NCBI RefSeq assembly: GCF_030766725.1
Contig: NZ_JARQWR010000002.1
Coordinates: 310,001-374,000 of the forward strand
Reading direction: 5' to 3'
DNA from: Flavobacterium aerium
GTDB taxonomy: Bacteria > Bacteroidota > Bacteroidia > Flavobacteriales > Flavobacteriaceae
DNA length: 64,000 nucleotides
The notes below the pieces were generated by a model, which was not told the origin of the DNA, made no database searches, and saw only the letters and a program-made list of their open reading frames with translations. Within the stretch, counting starts at the first letter, position 1, and every line of letters begins with the position of its first letter. The position numbers and the translations under genes were made by a program. Shown in pieces: positions 25,412-34,227 of the stretch.

Positions 25412-26509
25412 ATGATCCGCAAGACAAAAGACAATTTCAATAATTATTTTAGAGCTATAACGATTCCTTTGTCGTTCATTAGCTTTTACTTATTATTGTT
25501 TTTGGTCAATCCTTATAGTTCTTGGTGGAAAAATTATTTTAATAATGGTTTTTCTCTACCAATAATGGAATGGATGCTCGTACTTTCATTTTGTTTTATT
25601 GTTACAGAATCAAGTTTAATTACAGCGCATTGGTTGGATCGAAAAATTCCTTGGTTGAATCATGCTATAAAACGTTTTTTCGTTCAGATATTCATTCAAA
25701 TTATTGTTGTTGTTCTATTACTACAATTATTGATTTATTTATTTGATCGGATTTATCCAACAAATGATTTGCATGCAAAATCCCAATTGCAAAAAATTGA
25801 GGATTGGCAGTTTATTTTTGTGAGCTTATTTTTATCCGTTTTAGTCAGTATATTTCATATTGTAAATTATCTGATTACAAAATGGAAAAATTCTGTTCTA
25901 GAAGCAGCAGAATTTGAGATTAATGCGATTTCTCAAAAAGAAATTGCGATGCAATCGGAATTGGAATCGTTGCGTTTGCAATTGGATCCTCATTTTATGT
26001 TTAATAATTTCAGTACACTTTCGGAATTGATTACTAAAAATCAATCGAAAGCCAATTTGTTTTTGGATAATTTATCCCGCGTTTATCGGTACATGATTAT
26101 GAATCTGAAAAAGAATGTAGTGCCTATTGAAGAAGAAATTAAATTTGTCCAAGCTTATATTTATCTCCTTCAGATACGATATGGTAATAATATAAATATT
26201 ACAATTAATATTCCGAAGAAGAATTTTAATAAGGGTATCTTCCCTATTACTTTGCAATTACTCATTGAAAATGCGATTAAGCACAATATTGCAACGAATT
26301 CGAATCCATTGCATATTCGTATTTATATGAGTGATGATGATCATATTATTGTGGCTAATAATCTTCAAAAGATGAAAGTTAGCGCTCATACTTCTAAAAT
26401 AGGTTTGGAAAACATTAAAAGTCGCTATCGAATATTATCTGAAAAAGCACCACAAATTATTGTTACTGGAACGCAGTTTATTGTTCAACTTCCCGTATTA
26501 AATATGTAA
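25412..26509 (+). CDS. LytS-type sensor histidine kinase
   Basis: A 365-aa kinase with four N-terminal membrane helices (residues ~14-34, ~48-68, ~85-110, ~128-150), a coiled-coil linker, and a HisKA_7TM-like/His_kinase domain with the conserved LRLQLDPHFMFNNFSTL around the phospho-acceptor His. The ATPase part follows (VPIEEEIKFVQAYIYLLQIR, LQLLIENAIKHNI). The next gene is a LytTR response regulator 9 nt downstream, making a standard two-component pair. The stimulus is not evident. A MATE exporter gene follows on the same strand and may be a target. Confidence 0.9.
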   Translation: MIRKTKDNFNNYFRAITIPLSFISFYLLLFLVNPYSSWWKNYFNNGFSLPIMEWMLVLSFCFIVTESSLITAHWLDRKIPWLNHAIKRFFVQIFIQIIVVVLLLQLLIYLFDRIYPTNDLHAKSQLQKIEDWQFIFVSLFLSVLVSIFHIVNYLITKWKNSVLEAAEFEINAISQKEIAMQSELESLRLQLDPHFMFNNFSTLSELITKNQSKANLFLDNLSRVYRYMIMNLKKNVVPIEEEIKFVQAYIYLLQIRYGNNINITINIPKKNFNKGIFPITLQLLIENAIKHNIATNSNPLHIRIYMSDDDHIIVANNLQKMKVSAHTSKIGLENIKSRYRILSEKAPQIIVTGTQFIVQLPVLNM

Positions 26510-26518
26510 TTTTATTAT

Positions 26519-27277
26519 ATGAAAGTTTTAATCATAGAAGATGAAGAGCATAATGCAAATCGTCTACAGAAAATTATAAAAGGAATCCGTAAAGAAGTTG
26601 ATATAATCGGGGTATTACCTACGATTACTGAAAGTATAGCCTTCCTGAAAACAAACAGAACGATTGATTTAATTTTGATGGATATTCGTCTTTCTGATGG
26701 ATTATCTTTTGAAATATTTTCTGAAGTTGAGATTAAAACGCCTATCATTTTTACTACGGCTTATGATGAATATATGCTGGATGCTTTTAAAGTAAACAGT
26801 TTAGATTATTTACTAAAACCCATTGAACCTACCGAATTAAGTGATGCGCTGGATAAGTTAGACCGGGTGAAAACCTACTATAAATCAGAAGAAGCCATTC
26901 TGAATATGTTGGACTTTTTTAAAGGGCAAAACAAACAATATCGCAGTCGCTTTTTAATTCCGTTTCGGGACGGTTATAAAACGGTTCAGGTAACAGACGT
27001 AGATTTTATTTATTCAGAATTTAAAATCACACATGTTGTTATTGCCAATGGAGCTACCGATGTGATTAGTCAAACCCTGGAAGAACTGGAAGATCAATTG
27101 GATCCTGCAATTTTCTTTCGGGCAAATAGGCAGTATATCGTAAGCTTAGGAAGCATTCACAGTATCACGAATGCTATTAATGGTAAACTAAAAATTATCC
27201 TTAAAAAAAGACCAAAAGATTATATTTTGATTAGCAAAGTGAAGGCTAGTTTCTTTAAGAAATGGTTGGATCAGTAA
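26519..27277 (+). CDS. LytTR-family response regulator
   Basis: A 252-aa regulator. The receiver domain (1-120) has the acidic pair EDEE, phospho-acceptor Asp in LILMDIRLSDG and the conserved Thr/Lys (FTTAYDEY, YLLKPIEP). A linker leads to a LytTR DNA-binding domain (~145-250: YKTVQVTDVDFIYSEFKITH, FFRANRQYIVSLGSIHSITN, INGKLKIIL). It forms a pair with the kinase 9 nt upstream. Its target promoters are unknown. Confidence 0.93.
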   Translation: MKVLIIEDEEHNANRLQKIIKGIRKEVDIIGVLPTITESIAFLKTNRTIDLILMDIRLSDGLSFEIFSEVEIKTPIIFTTAYDEYMLDAFKVNSLDYLLKPIEPTELSDALDKLDRVKTYYKSEEAILNMLDFFKGQNKQYRSRFLIPFRDGYKTVQVTDVDFIYSEFKITHVVIANGATDVISQTLEELEDQLDPAIFFRANRQYIVSLGSIHSITNAINGKLKIILKKRPKDYILISKVKASFFKKWLDQ

Positions 27278-27347
27278 GATATAGATGCTCAAATCCATAT
27301 AATTTCAGTAGTTAATTTGGTTGCTTCGGTTATATAATATATTGTAG

Positions 27348-27380
27348 AATGCTCGAGAATATGGACTTTTGCCGAGCATT
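27348..27380 (+). terminator. possible weak terminator after the LytTR gene
   Basis: AATGCTCG (27348-27355) can pair with CGAGCATT (27373-27380) around a 17-nt loop, followed by an AT-rich stretch but not a clean T run. It could also be a regulatory hairpin in front of the MATE gene. Confidence 0.35.
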
Positions 27381-27409
27381 TATTAAAATCATTTTACATA
27401 ACATTTAGT

Positions 27410-28744
27410 ATGAAAACGGAAGCTAAAAAAACAATTCGTTTGGCATTCCCTATCATTGTTGGAGAATTAGCCCAAATGGCCCTCCATTTGATCGATTCAG
27501 CCATGGTAGGCGCGATAAGCTATAAACAATTAGCGGCATCAGCATTAGTATTTAACACCTTACATATTCCCTTTGTTTTTGGAATAGGTATTACCATATC
27601 GGTATCCCAGATGGTCTCGATGGCACATGGCCAGCGTGATGGGCAAAGGGTATCTCATTTTTTCTTTAATGGATTTTTCCTTTGTGCTTTAATTGCAGTT
27701 ATCATATCGGGAGCTTTATTCTTTGGAAGTGATATTCTATTTCATTTAGGACAAGATCCTGAGGTAGCTACATTAGCTGTTCCATTTATGAAAATGATGG
27801 CCATTTCGATTGTTCCAATGTTATTTTTTATGACTTTAAAACAATTTACGGATGGATTAGAATTTACAAAAATAGCCATGATATTATCCTTAGTGGGATT
27901 GCCCGTAAATGTATTTTTAAATTGGCTTTTGATTTATGGGAATTTAGGTTTTCCTCGTCTAGAGCTTATGGGTGCAGGATTAGGAACTTTGATTACTAGA
28001 AGTTTATTATTTATTACACTAGGAATTATCATTTTTAGACATGGTTATTTCAAACGTTATATTGCAGTACGCAAAAAACAATGGAAGATTAAATTAAACA
28101 CAATTAAAGAATTACTTCATATTGGTATTCCAAGTAGTTTTCAATTAGGAATGGAAGCTGGAGCATTTGCTGTATCAGGAATTTTAGTAGGTACAATTGG
28201 TGCTATTGAACAAGCTGCTCATTCTATTGCAATTAGCTGTGTTGCTTTTATGTTTATGTTCTCAATGGGATTAGAGCAGGCCGGTTCTATCCGTGTGAGT
28301 AATGCCTTTGGGCGTTCAAAATGGGATAAAATAGCTGTGATTGGAAAAAGTACCTTATTGATTGCTTTGGCTTATGGTGTTTTGTGTGCCTTAATATTGA
28401 TTTTATTTAATAAATCGTTGCCTTTGCTTTTTAATAGTAATGTAGAAGTGGTGAAAGTAGCGGGTACATTACTCTTTTTGGCGGCAATTTTTCAGATTTC
28501 AGATAGTACACAAGCTACTGCAGCAGGTTTATTACGTGGTATAAAAGATGTAAAAATTCCAACTTACCTTATTGCGATTGCTTTCTGGGTAATTGGTTTA
28601 CCTGTAGGATATGTACTAGCGTTTAATTTCAAAATGGGACCAGCAGGAATATGGATTGGATTTATTGTGGGATTAACATCAATGTCGGTATTCTTAACTT
28701 CTCGTTTCTTTCGAATGGTCAATAGAAATATTGTAAAAAAATAA
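27410..28744 (+). CDS. MATE family multidrug efflux transporter
   Basis: A 444-aa protein with about 12 membrane helices and the MATE pattern: AFPIIVGELAQMALHLIDSA with MVGAISYKQLAASA at the N-terminus, a second copy of the fold from LHIGIPSSFQLGMEAGAFAV, and LGQDPEVATLAVPFMKMMAI. Such proteins export cationic drugs by Na+ or H+ antiport (NorM/DinF type). The length is normal. It is on the same strand as the LytS/LytTR pair, 132 nt downstream, and ends in a strong terminator. Confidence 0.92.
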   Translation: MKTEAKKTIRLAFPIIVGELAQMALHLIDSAMVGAISYKQLAASALVFNTLHIPFVFGIGITISVSQMVSMAHGQRDGQRVSHFFFNGFFLCALIAVIISGALFFGSDILFHLGQDPEVATLAVPFMKMMAISIVPMLFFMTLKQFTDGLEFTKIAMILSLVGLPVNVFLNWLLIYGNLGFPRLELMGAGLGTLITRSLLFITLGIIIFRHGYFKRYIAVRKKQWKIKLNTIKELLHIGIPSSFQLGMEAGAFAVSGILVGTIGAIEQAAHSIAISCVAFMFMFSMGLEQAGSIRVSNAFGRSKWDKIAVIGKSTLLIALAYGVLCALILILFNKSLPLLFNSNVEVVKVAGTLLFLAAIFQISDSTQATAAGLLRGIKDVKIPTYLIAIAFWVIGLPVGYVLAFNFKMGPAGIWIGFIVGLTSMSVFLTSRFFRMVNRNIVKK

Positions 28745-28762
28745 GATAATTTATTTAATGAT

Positions 28763-28806
28763 AAAAGGTCTATCACTCTGAGTACAATCAGGTGATAGAC
28801 CTTTTT
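28763..28806 (+). terminator. rho-independent terminator after the MATE gene
   Basis: AAAAGGTCTATCAC pairs with GTGATAGACCTTTT around a 15-nt loop, with T following on the plus strand. Confidence 0.88.
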
Positions 28807-28839
28807 ATTTTAATTGAATCGTTATAGACGGGTAAACTT

Positions 28840-29136
28840 TTATTCCTTTATGGTATGGAAGTTTAGTTGGTTTTTCAGAGTATTAATTTCTTCTTGCATG
28901 CTTATTACTTTTTGTACAAGATGCTGGATTGCATCTATGCCTTCAATATTGATATTAAGATCATAATGCAGGTGTGCATAACGTTCTAGCATTACAAATT
29001 GTTCCGTGTGTACTGATTTTTCGCCATTAATTATTGTAAGTTCAATTAACCCTGCATCTTCTAATAAAATAATAAAAGAAGGATCAATATTATAATGTAC
29101 GCTGTACGTTTTGATAGTGATATATTCTACTGACAT
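28840..29136 (-). CDS. cbpM: CbpM-like chaperone modulator
   Basis: A 98-aa protein resembling CbpM/MerR-type small modulators: YITIKTYSVHYNIDPSFIIL, LEDAGLIELTIINGEKSVHT, ERYAHLHYDLNINIEGIDAI, ending in a coiled coil (HLVQKVISMQEEINTLKNQL). CbpM inhibits the DnaJ-like CbpA by binding its J domain. It follows cbpA by 17 nt on the same strand, the standard cbpA-cbpM order. Confidence 0.85.
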   Translation of the reverse strand: MSVEYITIKTYSVHYNIDPSFIILLEDAGLIELTIINGEKSVHTEQFVMLERYAHLHYDLNINIEGIDAIQHLVQKVISMQEEINTLKNQLNFHTIKE

Positions 29137-29153
29137 GGAATCTTCTTTTTAAG

Positions 29154-30056
29154 TTATGATTTTGCTAATTCTTGAAACAATTCTTTCTGTTTATCGGATA
29201 AGTTCGTTGGAATTTTAATGGTATAGGTAATGAATAAATCTCCAAATTTCCCTTCTTGTTTATAAACAGGAAGCCCTTTATTTTTTAAGCGAACTTTTGT
29301 CCCATTTTGCGTTTCTGGTAACACTTTTAGTTTTACTTTACCATCAAGAGTATCGACCATGATTTCACCGCCTAATACAGCAGTGTATAGATCTAATGTA
29401 ACGGCGAGATGTAAATCATTCTCCAAACGCTTGAAAACAGGATCTTCAGTAACAACAAAGGTGATGTATAAATCTCCATTAGGTCCATTGTTGACACCAG
29501 GGCCACCATGTCCTTTTAATTTAATGACTTGCCCGTTTGCAATACCCGCAGGAACAGTAATCCGAATATTTTTTCCGTTAACAGCTAAGGTATGTTGGTG
29601 CGTCTTAACAATGTCATGTAAGGTAACCTGTAGTTCAGCCTGATAATCTTGTCCACGGTATTTTACATTACCTCCACTACTCGCTCTACGGGATTCTCCG
29701 CCAAACATAGAACCAAAGAAATCTGAAAAATCTTCTCCTTCATAATTTCCTGAAGCATATCCAGAAAAAGGATTGGATTGGGAACGTTGTTGACTTGATT
29801 GTGATTGGCGTGCAGATTCAAACTGATCGGCATGCTCCCAGTTTTCACCATAAGCATCATATTTTTTTCGTTTCTCAGGATCACTTAGGACTTCATTTGC
29901 CTCATTGATTTGTTGAAATTTTTTATTTGCTTCTGTATCATTGGGATTCAGATCAGGATGATATTTTCGAGCCAATTTTCTATAGGCCTTTTTTATATCA
30001 GCTTCTGTTACTTTTTTATCAATTTCAAGAACTTTATAATAATCTATAAATGCCAT
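29154..30056 (-). CDS. cbpA: DnaJ-family co-chaperone CbpA
   Basis: A 300-aa protein with an N-terminal J domain ([23 protein letters not shown] motif in [10 protein letters not shown]), a Gly/Ser-rich linker (~75-130, with [13 protein letters not shown] and [18 protein letters not shown]), and the two C-terminal beta-barrel domains ([47 protein letters not shown]). The zinc-finger module of full DnaJ is absent, as in CbpA. It stimulates DnaK and can bind curved DNA in E. coli. It is followed 17 nt later by cbpM. Confidence 0.93.
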   Translation of the reverse strand: MAFIDYYKVLEIDKKVTEADIKKAYRKLARKYHPDLNPNDTEANKKFQQINEANEVLSDPEKRKKYDAYGENWEHADQFESARQSQSSQQRSQSNPFSGYASGNYEGEDFSDFFGSMFGGESRRASSGGNVKYRGQDYQAELQVTLHDIVKTHQHTLAVNGKNIRITVPAGIANGQVIKLKGHGGPGVNNGPNGDLYITFVVTEDPVFKRLENDLHLAVTLDLYTAVLGGEIMVDTLDGKVKLKVLPETQNGTKVRLKNKGLPVYKQEGKFGDLFITYTIKIPTNLSDKQKELFQELAKS

Positions 30057-30364
30057 AATAATTTGTATCAGATTATAAATTTAACAAAATTAGCCTTGAA
30101 ATCATAGCAGTCTCGTTTTAATTTTTTCTTTATTTTCTGAAAATTGTTTTACTTAATAAAATAAGTGTTTTTGGTTTATATGTTTATTATATTAACTTAT
30201 TTTAATATTATTTTTTATAATTTATTCATATTGATTAATAATTTAATAAAATAATTATTATCTTTATAGAACTGAAAAAGACAAATTATGTCTTTATAAG
30301 GAATGCTGAAGCATTTGAATACATTCTTAAAATAATAGTAGTATTAATCTAAATAATAGTTCTT
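30057..30364. other. AT-rich intergenic region with two small hairpins
   Basis: 308 nt between the divergent cbpA and lipoprotein genes. It holds AAAGACA-AATTA-TGTCTTT at 30277-30295 and AATGCT-GA-AGCATT at 30302-30315, which follow each other closely. No gene and no clear TAnnTTTG box (nearest TATCTTTA near 30258) is visible. Confidence 0.5.
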
Positions 30365-30985
30365 ATGAGAAACAATTTTTTGAAATGTCTTTTAGTCGTA
30401 GCCCTATTCACAAGTTTTACTTTTTGCAATAAACAAGAGGCTAATAAAAATGGATTGAGCTCAAATACTAAATTAGATTCCGCTAGTGGTGATAAGAAAT
30501 CAACAATTATTCCAGCATTTAAAGTATATGTAAATCCACCTATTGGAGTATTTGCAGCTCATAAAAAAGTAAAAATAAAATTAAAAGGTACTTCAGATAT
30601 TGCAATTTCTACGACTTATAATGGAAATGGCGGATATGAATTCAATAGTAAGCCATTGGAAATTAATTGGGTGGCTGGTACTGGTTATCAATATAAAAAA
30701 GGAAACAAATTCTACAATATTGATGAGATAAATTTTAGCAGTGGTGGACCAGAGGATATATTATATTTTAATTCCGATGCTATTACATATTTACCACAAA
30801 AAGATAAAAGCCCTGAATTATTAGTAGTTAATCCAGTTTGGAAAGACACGAGAGAATATAAAAGAATAAAAGATGAAAATGGTGTGGGTGGATTAGGTTG
30901 CCTTCCTTCTGGAGAGTGTACTTATATTGCTGCATCAAATGATGGTAACGATATTAATCTAAGTTTTGAAAAGGCCAAAGAATAA
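30365..30985 (+). CDS. hypothetical lipoprotein
   Basis: A 206-aa protein with a lipoprotein-type N-terminus (MRNNFLKCLLVVALFTSFTF then CNKQEANKNG), the Cys at residue ~21. The mature part starts with a low-complexity Ser/Asn linker, then a beta-rich domain (FKVYVNPPIGVFAAHKKVKI, LEINWVAGTGYQYKKGNKFY, VNPVWKDTREYKRIKDE). I do not recognise the family. It is a single gene closed by a hairpin terminator at 31027-31070. Confidence 0.72.
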   Translation: MRNNFLKCLLVVALFTSFTFCNKQEANKNGLSSNTKLDSASGDKKSTIIPAFKVYVNPPIGVFAAHKKVKIKLKGTSDIAISTTYNGNGGYEFNSKPLEINWVAGTGYQYKKGNKFYNIDEINFSSGGPEDILYFNSDAITYLPQKDKSPELLVVNPVWKDTREYKRIKDENGVGGLGCLPSGECTYIAASNDGNDINLSFEKAKE

Positions 30986-31026
30986 ATAGATTAGTTAAGT
31001 ATGAATATAAGTTTTGATTAAAGGTG

Positions 31027-31070
31027 AGAAATGGTCTTATCAGTCTATGAGACCATTTCTTTTGGTTTTT
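31027..31070 (+). terminator. rho-independent terminator after the lipoprotein gene
   Basis: AGAAATGGTCT pairs with AGACCATTTCT around a 12-nt loop and is followed by TTTT. It is 42 nt past the stop of the gene at 30365-30985. Confidence 0.82.
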
Positions 31071-31085
31071 CCCGTTTGTTTTGTC

Positions 31086-31691
31086 TCACTTGATTTTACC
31101 TACTAATGCAGTAGAGGCATTCATATAAGTTTCTTTTATTTCATCTGCCCAAACTTCAATTATTTCTTTTGAAGCTTTATCCGCTTTCTCAAAAAAGAGA
31201 TGTTTTTTTATATCAAATCCACAATAAGTAAATATTCCACGATCGGAAGTTAATTGTAAAGCTGTATCCATTCCTATGGATTTGTATTCTTCATGTGATT
31301 TACCCTGTGTATTAAGAATAAAAGCTTGCTTTCCAGTGAGTAATCCTTTTTGGATTCCTTGATCATATCGATACGCAAAGCCATACGTCATAACACGATC
31401 TATATATCCTTTCATTATAGCTGGAAGTCCAGTCCACCAAATCGGATAAATGAAAGTAATAGAATTAGCCCAACGAATATATTCTTGTTCCTTAGCGACA
31501 TCATGACCTACTTCTCCCCTATATTGTCCTTTTATATCTTCCAAAGAAAGTACAGGATTAAAACCTAACTGATATAAGTCACGGACTACAACAACATGAC
31601 CTTGTACTTTTAAGGTGCTTAAGACTGTTTCTTTAATGAAATGATTAATACTTTCTGTATTCGGATGTGCGTAAATAATAAGATGGTTCAT
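31086..31691 (-). CDS. NAD(P)H dehydrogenase (quinone), flavodoxin-like fold
   Basis: A 201-aa flavoprotein of the NQO1/MdaB/KefF class. The FMN/FAD-binding start is NHLIIYAHPNTESINHFIKE, then SITFIYPIWWTGLPAIMKGY with IDRVMTYGFAYRYD. It reduces quinones with two electrons, limiting semiquinone stress. The stop is 26 nt beyond a terminator of the plus-strand gene. The AraC-type regulator is encoded 76 nt upstream on the same strand, so it could control this gene. The exact substrate is not determined. Confidence 0.85.
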   Translation of the reverse strand: MNHLIIYAHPNTESINHFIKETVLSTLKVQGHVVVVRDLYQLGFNPVLSLEDIKGQYRGEVGHDVAKEQEYIRWANSITFIYPIWWTGLPAIMKGYIDRVMTYGFAYRYDQGIQKGLLTGKQAFILNTQGKSHEEYKSIGMDTALQLTSDRGIFTYCGFDIKKHLFFEKADKASKEIIEVWADEIKETYMNASTALVGKIK

Positions 31692-31767
31692 AACGTTTAC
31701 TTTTAATTTGTTTCAGCAAAGTTAAATCTTGCCTTTTGGATAGAATTGTAAGAAAACGAAATGACAA

Positions 31768-32580
31768 TTACGGTAATTTAGTTACACAGAGTTGTTCTTG
31801 TAATTTTAAATACTGATTAGGGGAAAGTTGAAGGTAATGATTAAAGTCGTGGATTAAATGACTTTGATCATAGTAATTACAAGTAGTAACAATGTCCAAC
31901 CAATCTATCTCTTGATTTGTTTTTTGAAGTGTAGTGATAAGATCAATTACTTTTTTAAAGCGCTGGTATCGGGCATGTTCTTTGGCAGTGTACCCAAAGT
32001 ACTTTTTGTGATTCAACTGAACTGTGCGCTCACTATAGCCCTTTTCTGCTGCAATACTTTTTATAGAACTAATGTTGTTTTCTTGTTGATTCATCAATGG
32101 AATAGATCCAGGTGTACGATCACGTAGATAAGGTTCACAAAAATCCAAAATACAATCTATTTTTTCTGTCAAAGTACCCATCTTCTTAATTTGAATACAT
32201 AAATCAGTAAAACAAGTATCATTAATAAGTTGATCGGGATCTTTAATGAATTCGGTATAGGAGGCTAGTGAATGTCCAAAGAAACGATAAAAAGCATCCC
32301 ACTTAAAATTGATCACTAATAATATTGAACCAGGTTGCAATTGGTAGGAAAGTGTCTGTCTAATAGGTCCTAGTATAAGGTATTTATCGACTGCAAGGAC
32401 TTCAGTTTCATTTATTGACAAGTTGATATTATTTCCCAAACTAAAGGCTATAATGGCTTGTAAATCGGGGACTAATTTCTTGTCTAAGGTTTGGTCAGTA
32501 TTGTTTTCAGTATAATAGATATGGGAAAAAACATCTTCAAATTTTTTCGGTACAGAAATATGTTTTTCTAAAATTCCCAT
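31768..32580 (-). CDS. AraC-family transcriptional regulator
   Basis: A 270-aa protein. The C-terminal ~95 residues have two helix-turn-helix units (AAEKGYSERTVQLNHKKYFG, TTCNYYDQSHLIHDFNHYLQ followed by LSPNQYLKLQ) as in AraC/XylS regulators. The N-terminal ~160 residues (ENNTDQTLDKKLVPDLQAII, GPIRQTLSYQLQPGSILLVI) are a divergent sensing domain. Upstream lies the EamA transporter gene, ending 11 nt before this start, and downstream the quinone reductase. The three may form one transcript. The effector is unknown. Confidence 0.87.
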   Translation of the reverse strand: MGILEKHISVPKKFEDVFSHIYYTENNTDQTLDKKLVPDLQAIIAFSLGNNINLSINETEVLAVDKYLILGPIRQTLSYQLQPGSILLVINFKWDAFYRFFGHSLASYTEFIKDPDQLINDTCFTDLCIQIKKMGTLTEKIDCILDFCEPYLRDRTPGSIPLMNQQENNISSIKSIAAEKGYSERTVQLNHKKYFGYTAKEHARYQRFKKVIDLITTLQKTNQEIDWLDIVTTCNYYDQSHLIHDFNHYLQLSPNQYLKLQEQLCVTKLP

Positions 32581-32590
32581 AGCATATTAA

Positions 32591-33490
32591 TTAAATAAGT
32601 AATTCTTTTCTTTTGCGTTTTAAATGATGAATATTAAATAAAGCGATTGCAACTAATATCATTGAATAGGCAATAATCTGAGTTGAATTTATTGGCTCAT
32701 GGTATTTAAAAATAGCCAGCATAAAGGCTATAATAGGATTGATATAAAGTAAAATTCCTACGGTAGAAGAATTAATCTCCTTTAAAGCATATAAGTTCAA
32801 TAATAATGGCAAGATTGTAAATACTAGTGCTATTAATACAACCAATTCATAAAACATAGGTTCTGTAGGTAATGCAGCGCTAAAACTTGGGTAAAATGGT
32901 AATATGATAAGCCCTGCAAAAAGAATTTGAATGGTCAAGGAGAAAAATCGATCCAATTCTCCATTTTTACGTTGACTTACAAGATAAAGTGCATAGGTAA
33001 CAGCAATAACAAGACTATACAGTAAATCAGTTAAGTTGTTGAAGGACAGAATTAAACAACTGATAACACTGACGCCTATAGCAGTCCATTGCCATTTTGT
33101 TAAGCGTTCCTTCAAAATGAAGTTAGCCAAAACAGCAGTCATAATTGGGCAAACTAAGTAAGCTAAAGAGGTTGCTTTCACGCTTACATGATTCATTACA
33201 TAGATGAAACAAAACCAATTAGTCGTAAGTAATAATCCGCCACTTAATGTTAATAATAATATACGTCGTTTCTCTATAGCGGTCATTTTTTTCAGACGAT
33301 TGACATCTGCTTTTATGATTTTCCTTCTAAACAAAAGATTGATTAGAAACAGTAGAATTCCGCTAAAAAATACTCTATAAAATAGAATGTCAAGGGATTG
33401 ATAATTATGAAGAGGCTTTAGAACTAAGCTTAATAGTCCCCAGATTATAAAGGCTGTAATAGCCGCGAGATAATAGGATATCAGTTTCAT
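32591..33490 (-). CDS. EamA/RarD-type drug/metabolite transporter
   Basis: A 299-aa protein with ten membrane helices in two EamA repeats (first: ITAFIIWGLLSLVLKPLHNY, FYRVFFSGILLFLINLLF; second: SLVIAVTYALYLVSQRKNGE, LFNIHHLKRKRK at the end). The order resembles RarD, which is a chloramphenicol-sensitive-type permease, but similarity to other EamA proteins is comparable by eye. It exports unknown small molecules. It starts an apparent unit with the AraC regulator and the quinone reductase. Confidence 0.85.
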   Translation of the reverse strand: MKLISYYLAAITAFIIWGLLSLVLKPLHNYQSLDILFYRVFFSGILLFLINLLFRRKIIKADVNRLKKMTAIEKRRILLLTLSGGLLLTTNWFCFIYVMNHVSVKATSLAYLVCPIMTAVLANFILKERLTKWQWTAIGVSVISCLILSFNNLTDLLYSLVIAVTYALYLVSQRKNGELDRFFSLTIQILFAGLIILPFYPSFSAALPTEPMFYELVVLIALVFTILPLLLNLYALKEINSSTVGILLYINPIIAFMLAIFKYHEPINSTQIIAYSMILVAIALFNIHHLKRKRKELLI

Positions 33491-33640
33491 TGGGGCAAAG
33501 ATAATTGACTAAAAAGGATTAATGAAATAATTTTGAGGGATAAAAACCTCATTTTAGAAAATATTTATACGTATTTTAGGATAGATTAGAATAGATACTA
33601 TTGCGACAGGAAAAAACTAGGGTTTCCCTCCCATTTTTTT

Positions 33641-33648
33641 TATATTTG
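33641..33648 (+). promoter_or_regulatory. candidate Bacteroidota -7 box
   Basis: TATATTTG matches TAnnTTTG and lies 23 nt before the ATG at 33672. The -33 element is unclear. Confidence 0.4.
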
Positions 33649-33671
33649 TTAAATAACATAACTCTTTTCCG

Positions 33672-34169
33672 ATGAAGTATTTTATACTACTTACCACACT
33701 ATTTTTGTCTCATCTTGCAGTTGCACAACCAAAGCTTACTTTGAATCCAAAAGGCTTTGATCCCATTGATACGCCAATTAATAAATCCCCAGAAAATTTT
33801 ATTAAACAGACGAAAGAATGGGTATCGGGTTATTATCGTGGTGAAGCAGATATTCAGGATTTAGATTCTAGAACCATCTTAATTACGGCTTTTAATGATG
33901 ATGCTTTTTTCTATAGAAATCTTGGTGAAACGTATGATTATAAAATAAAATACACTTTAAAATTCACTTTAAATGATAACACCTATACTGCTATATTTCA
34001 GGTAAAAGAAATTTACATTGAGAATAAATTGATTCAATCAAAAATAACAGATTATTTTAATTCTTCTGGAAAATTAAAAGAGGGTTATCAAGATGTAAAA
34101 CCTTCCTTAGAAAAGACTGTAAATTCGATATTAAAATCACATTATAACTTTTTAGTAAATTACAGATAA
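33672..34169 (+). CDS. secreted hypothetical protein, possibly DUF4468-like
   Basis: A 165-aa protein with an Sec signal peptide (MKYFILLTTLFLSHLAVAQP). The mature part has alternating strands and helices (FIKQTKEWVSGYYRGEADIQ, RTILITAFNDDAFFYRNLGE, YKIKYTLKFTLNDNTYTAIF), which resembles DUF4468 (TBP-like fold) proteins of Bacteroidota. That assignment is tentative. It has its own promoter-like box upstream and a shared hairpin downstream. Confidence 0.68.
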   Translation: MKYFILLTTLFLSHLAVAQPKLTLNPKGFDPIDTPINKSPENFIKQTKEWVSGYYRGEADIQDLDSRTILITAFNDDAFFYRNLGETYDYKIKYTLKFTLNDNTYTAIFQVKEIYIENKLIQSKITDYFNSSGKLKEGYQDVKPSLEKTVNSILKSHYNFLVNYR

Positions 34170-34210
34170 AAAAAGTTCCACAACTGATTTAGTGTGGAAC
34201 TTCATTTTAT
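34169..34210. terminator. bidirectional terminator between convergent genes
   Basis: AAGTTCCACA (34173-34182) pairs with TGTGGAACTT (34193-34202), flanked by an A run on the left. It lies between the stops at 34169 (plus) and 34228 (minus). Confidence 0.8.
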
Positions 34211-34227
34211 TAGATAATTTCTAAGGA

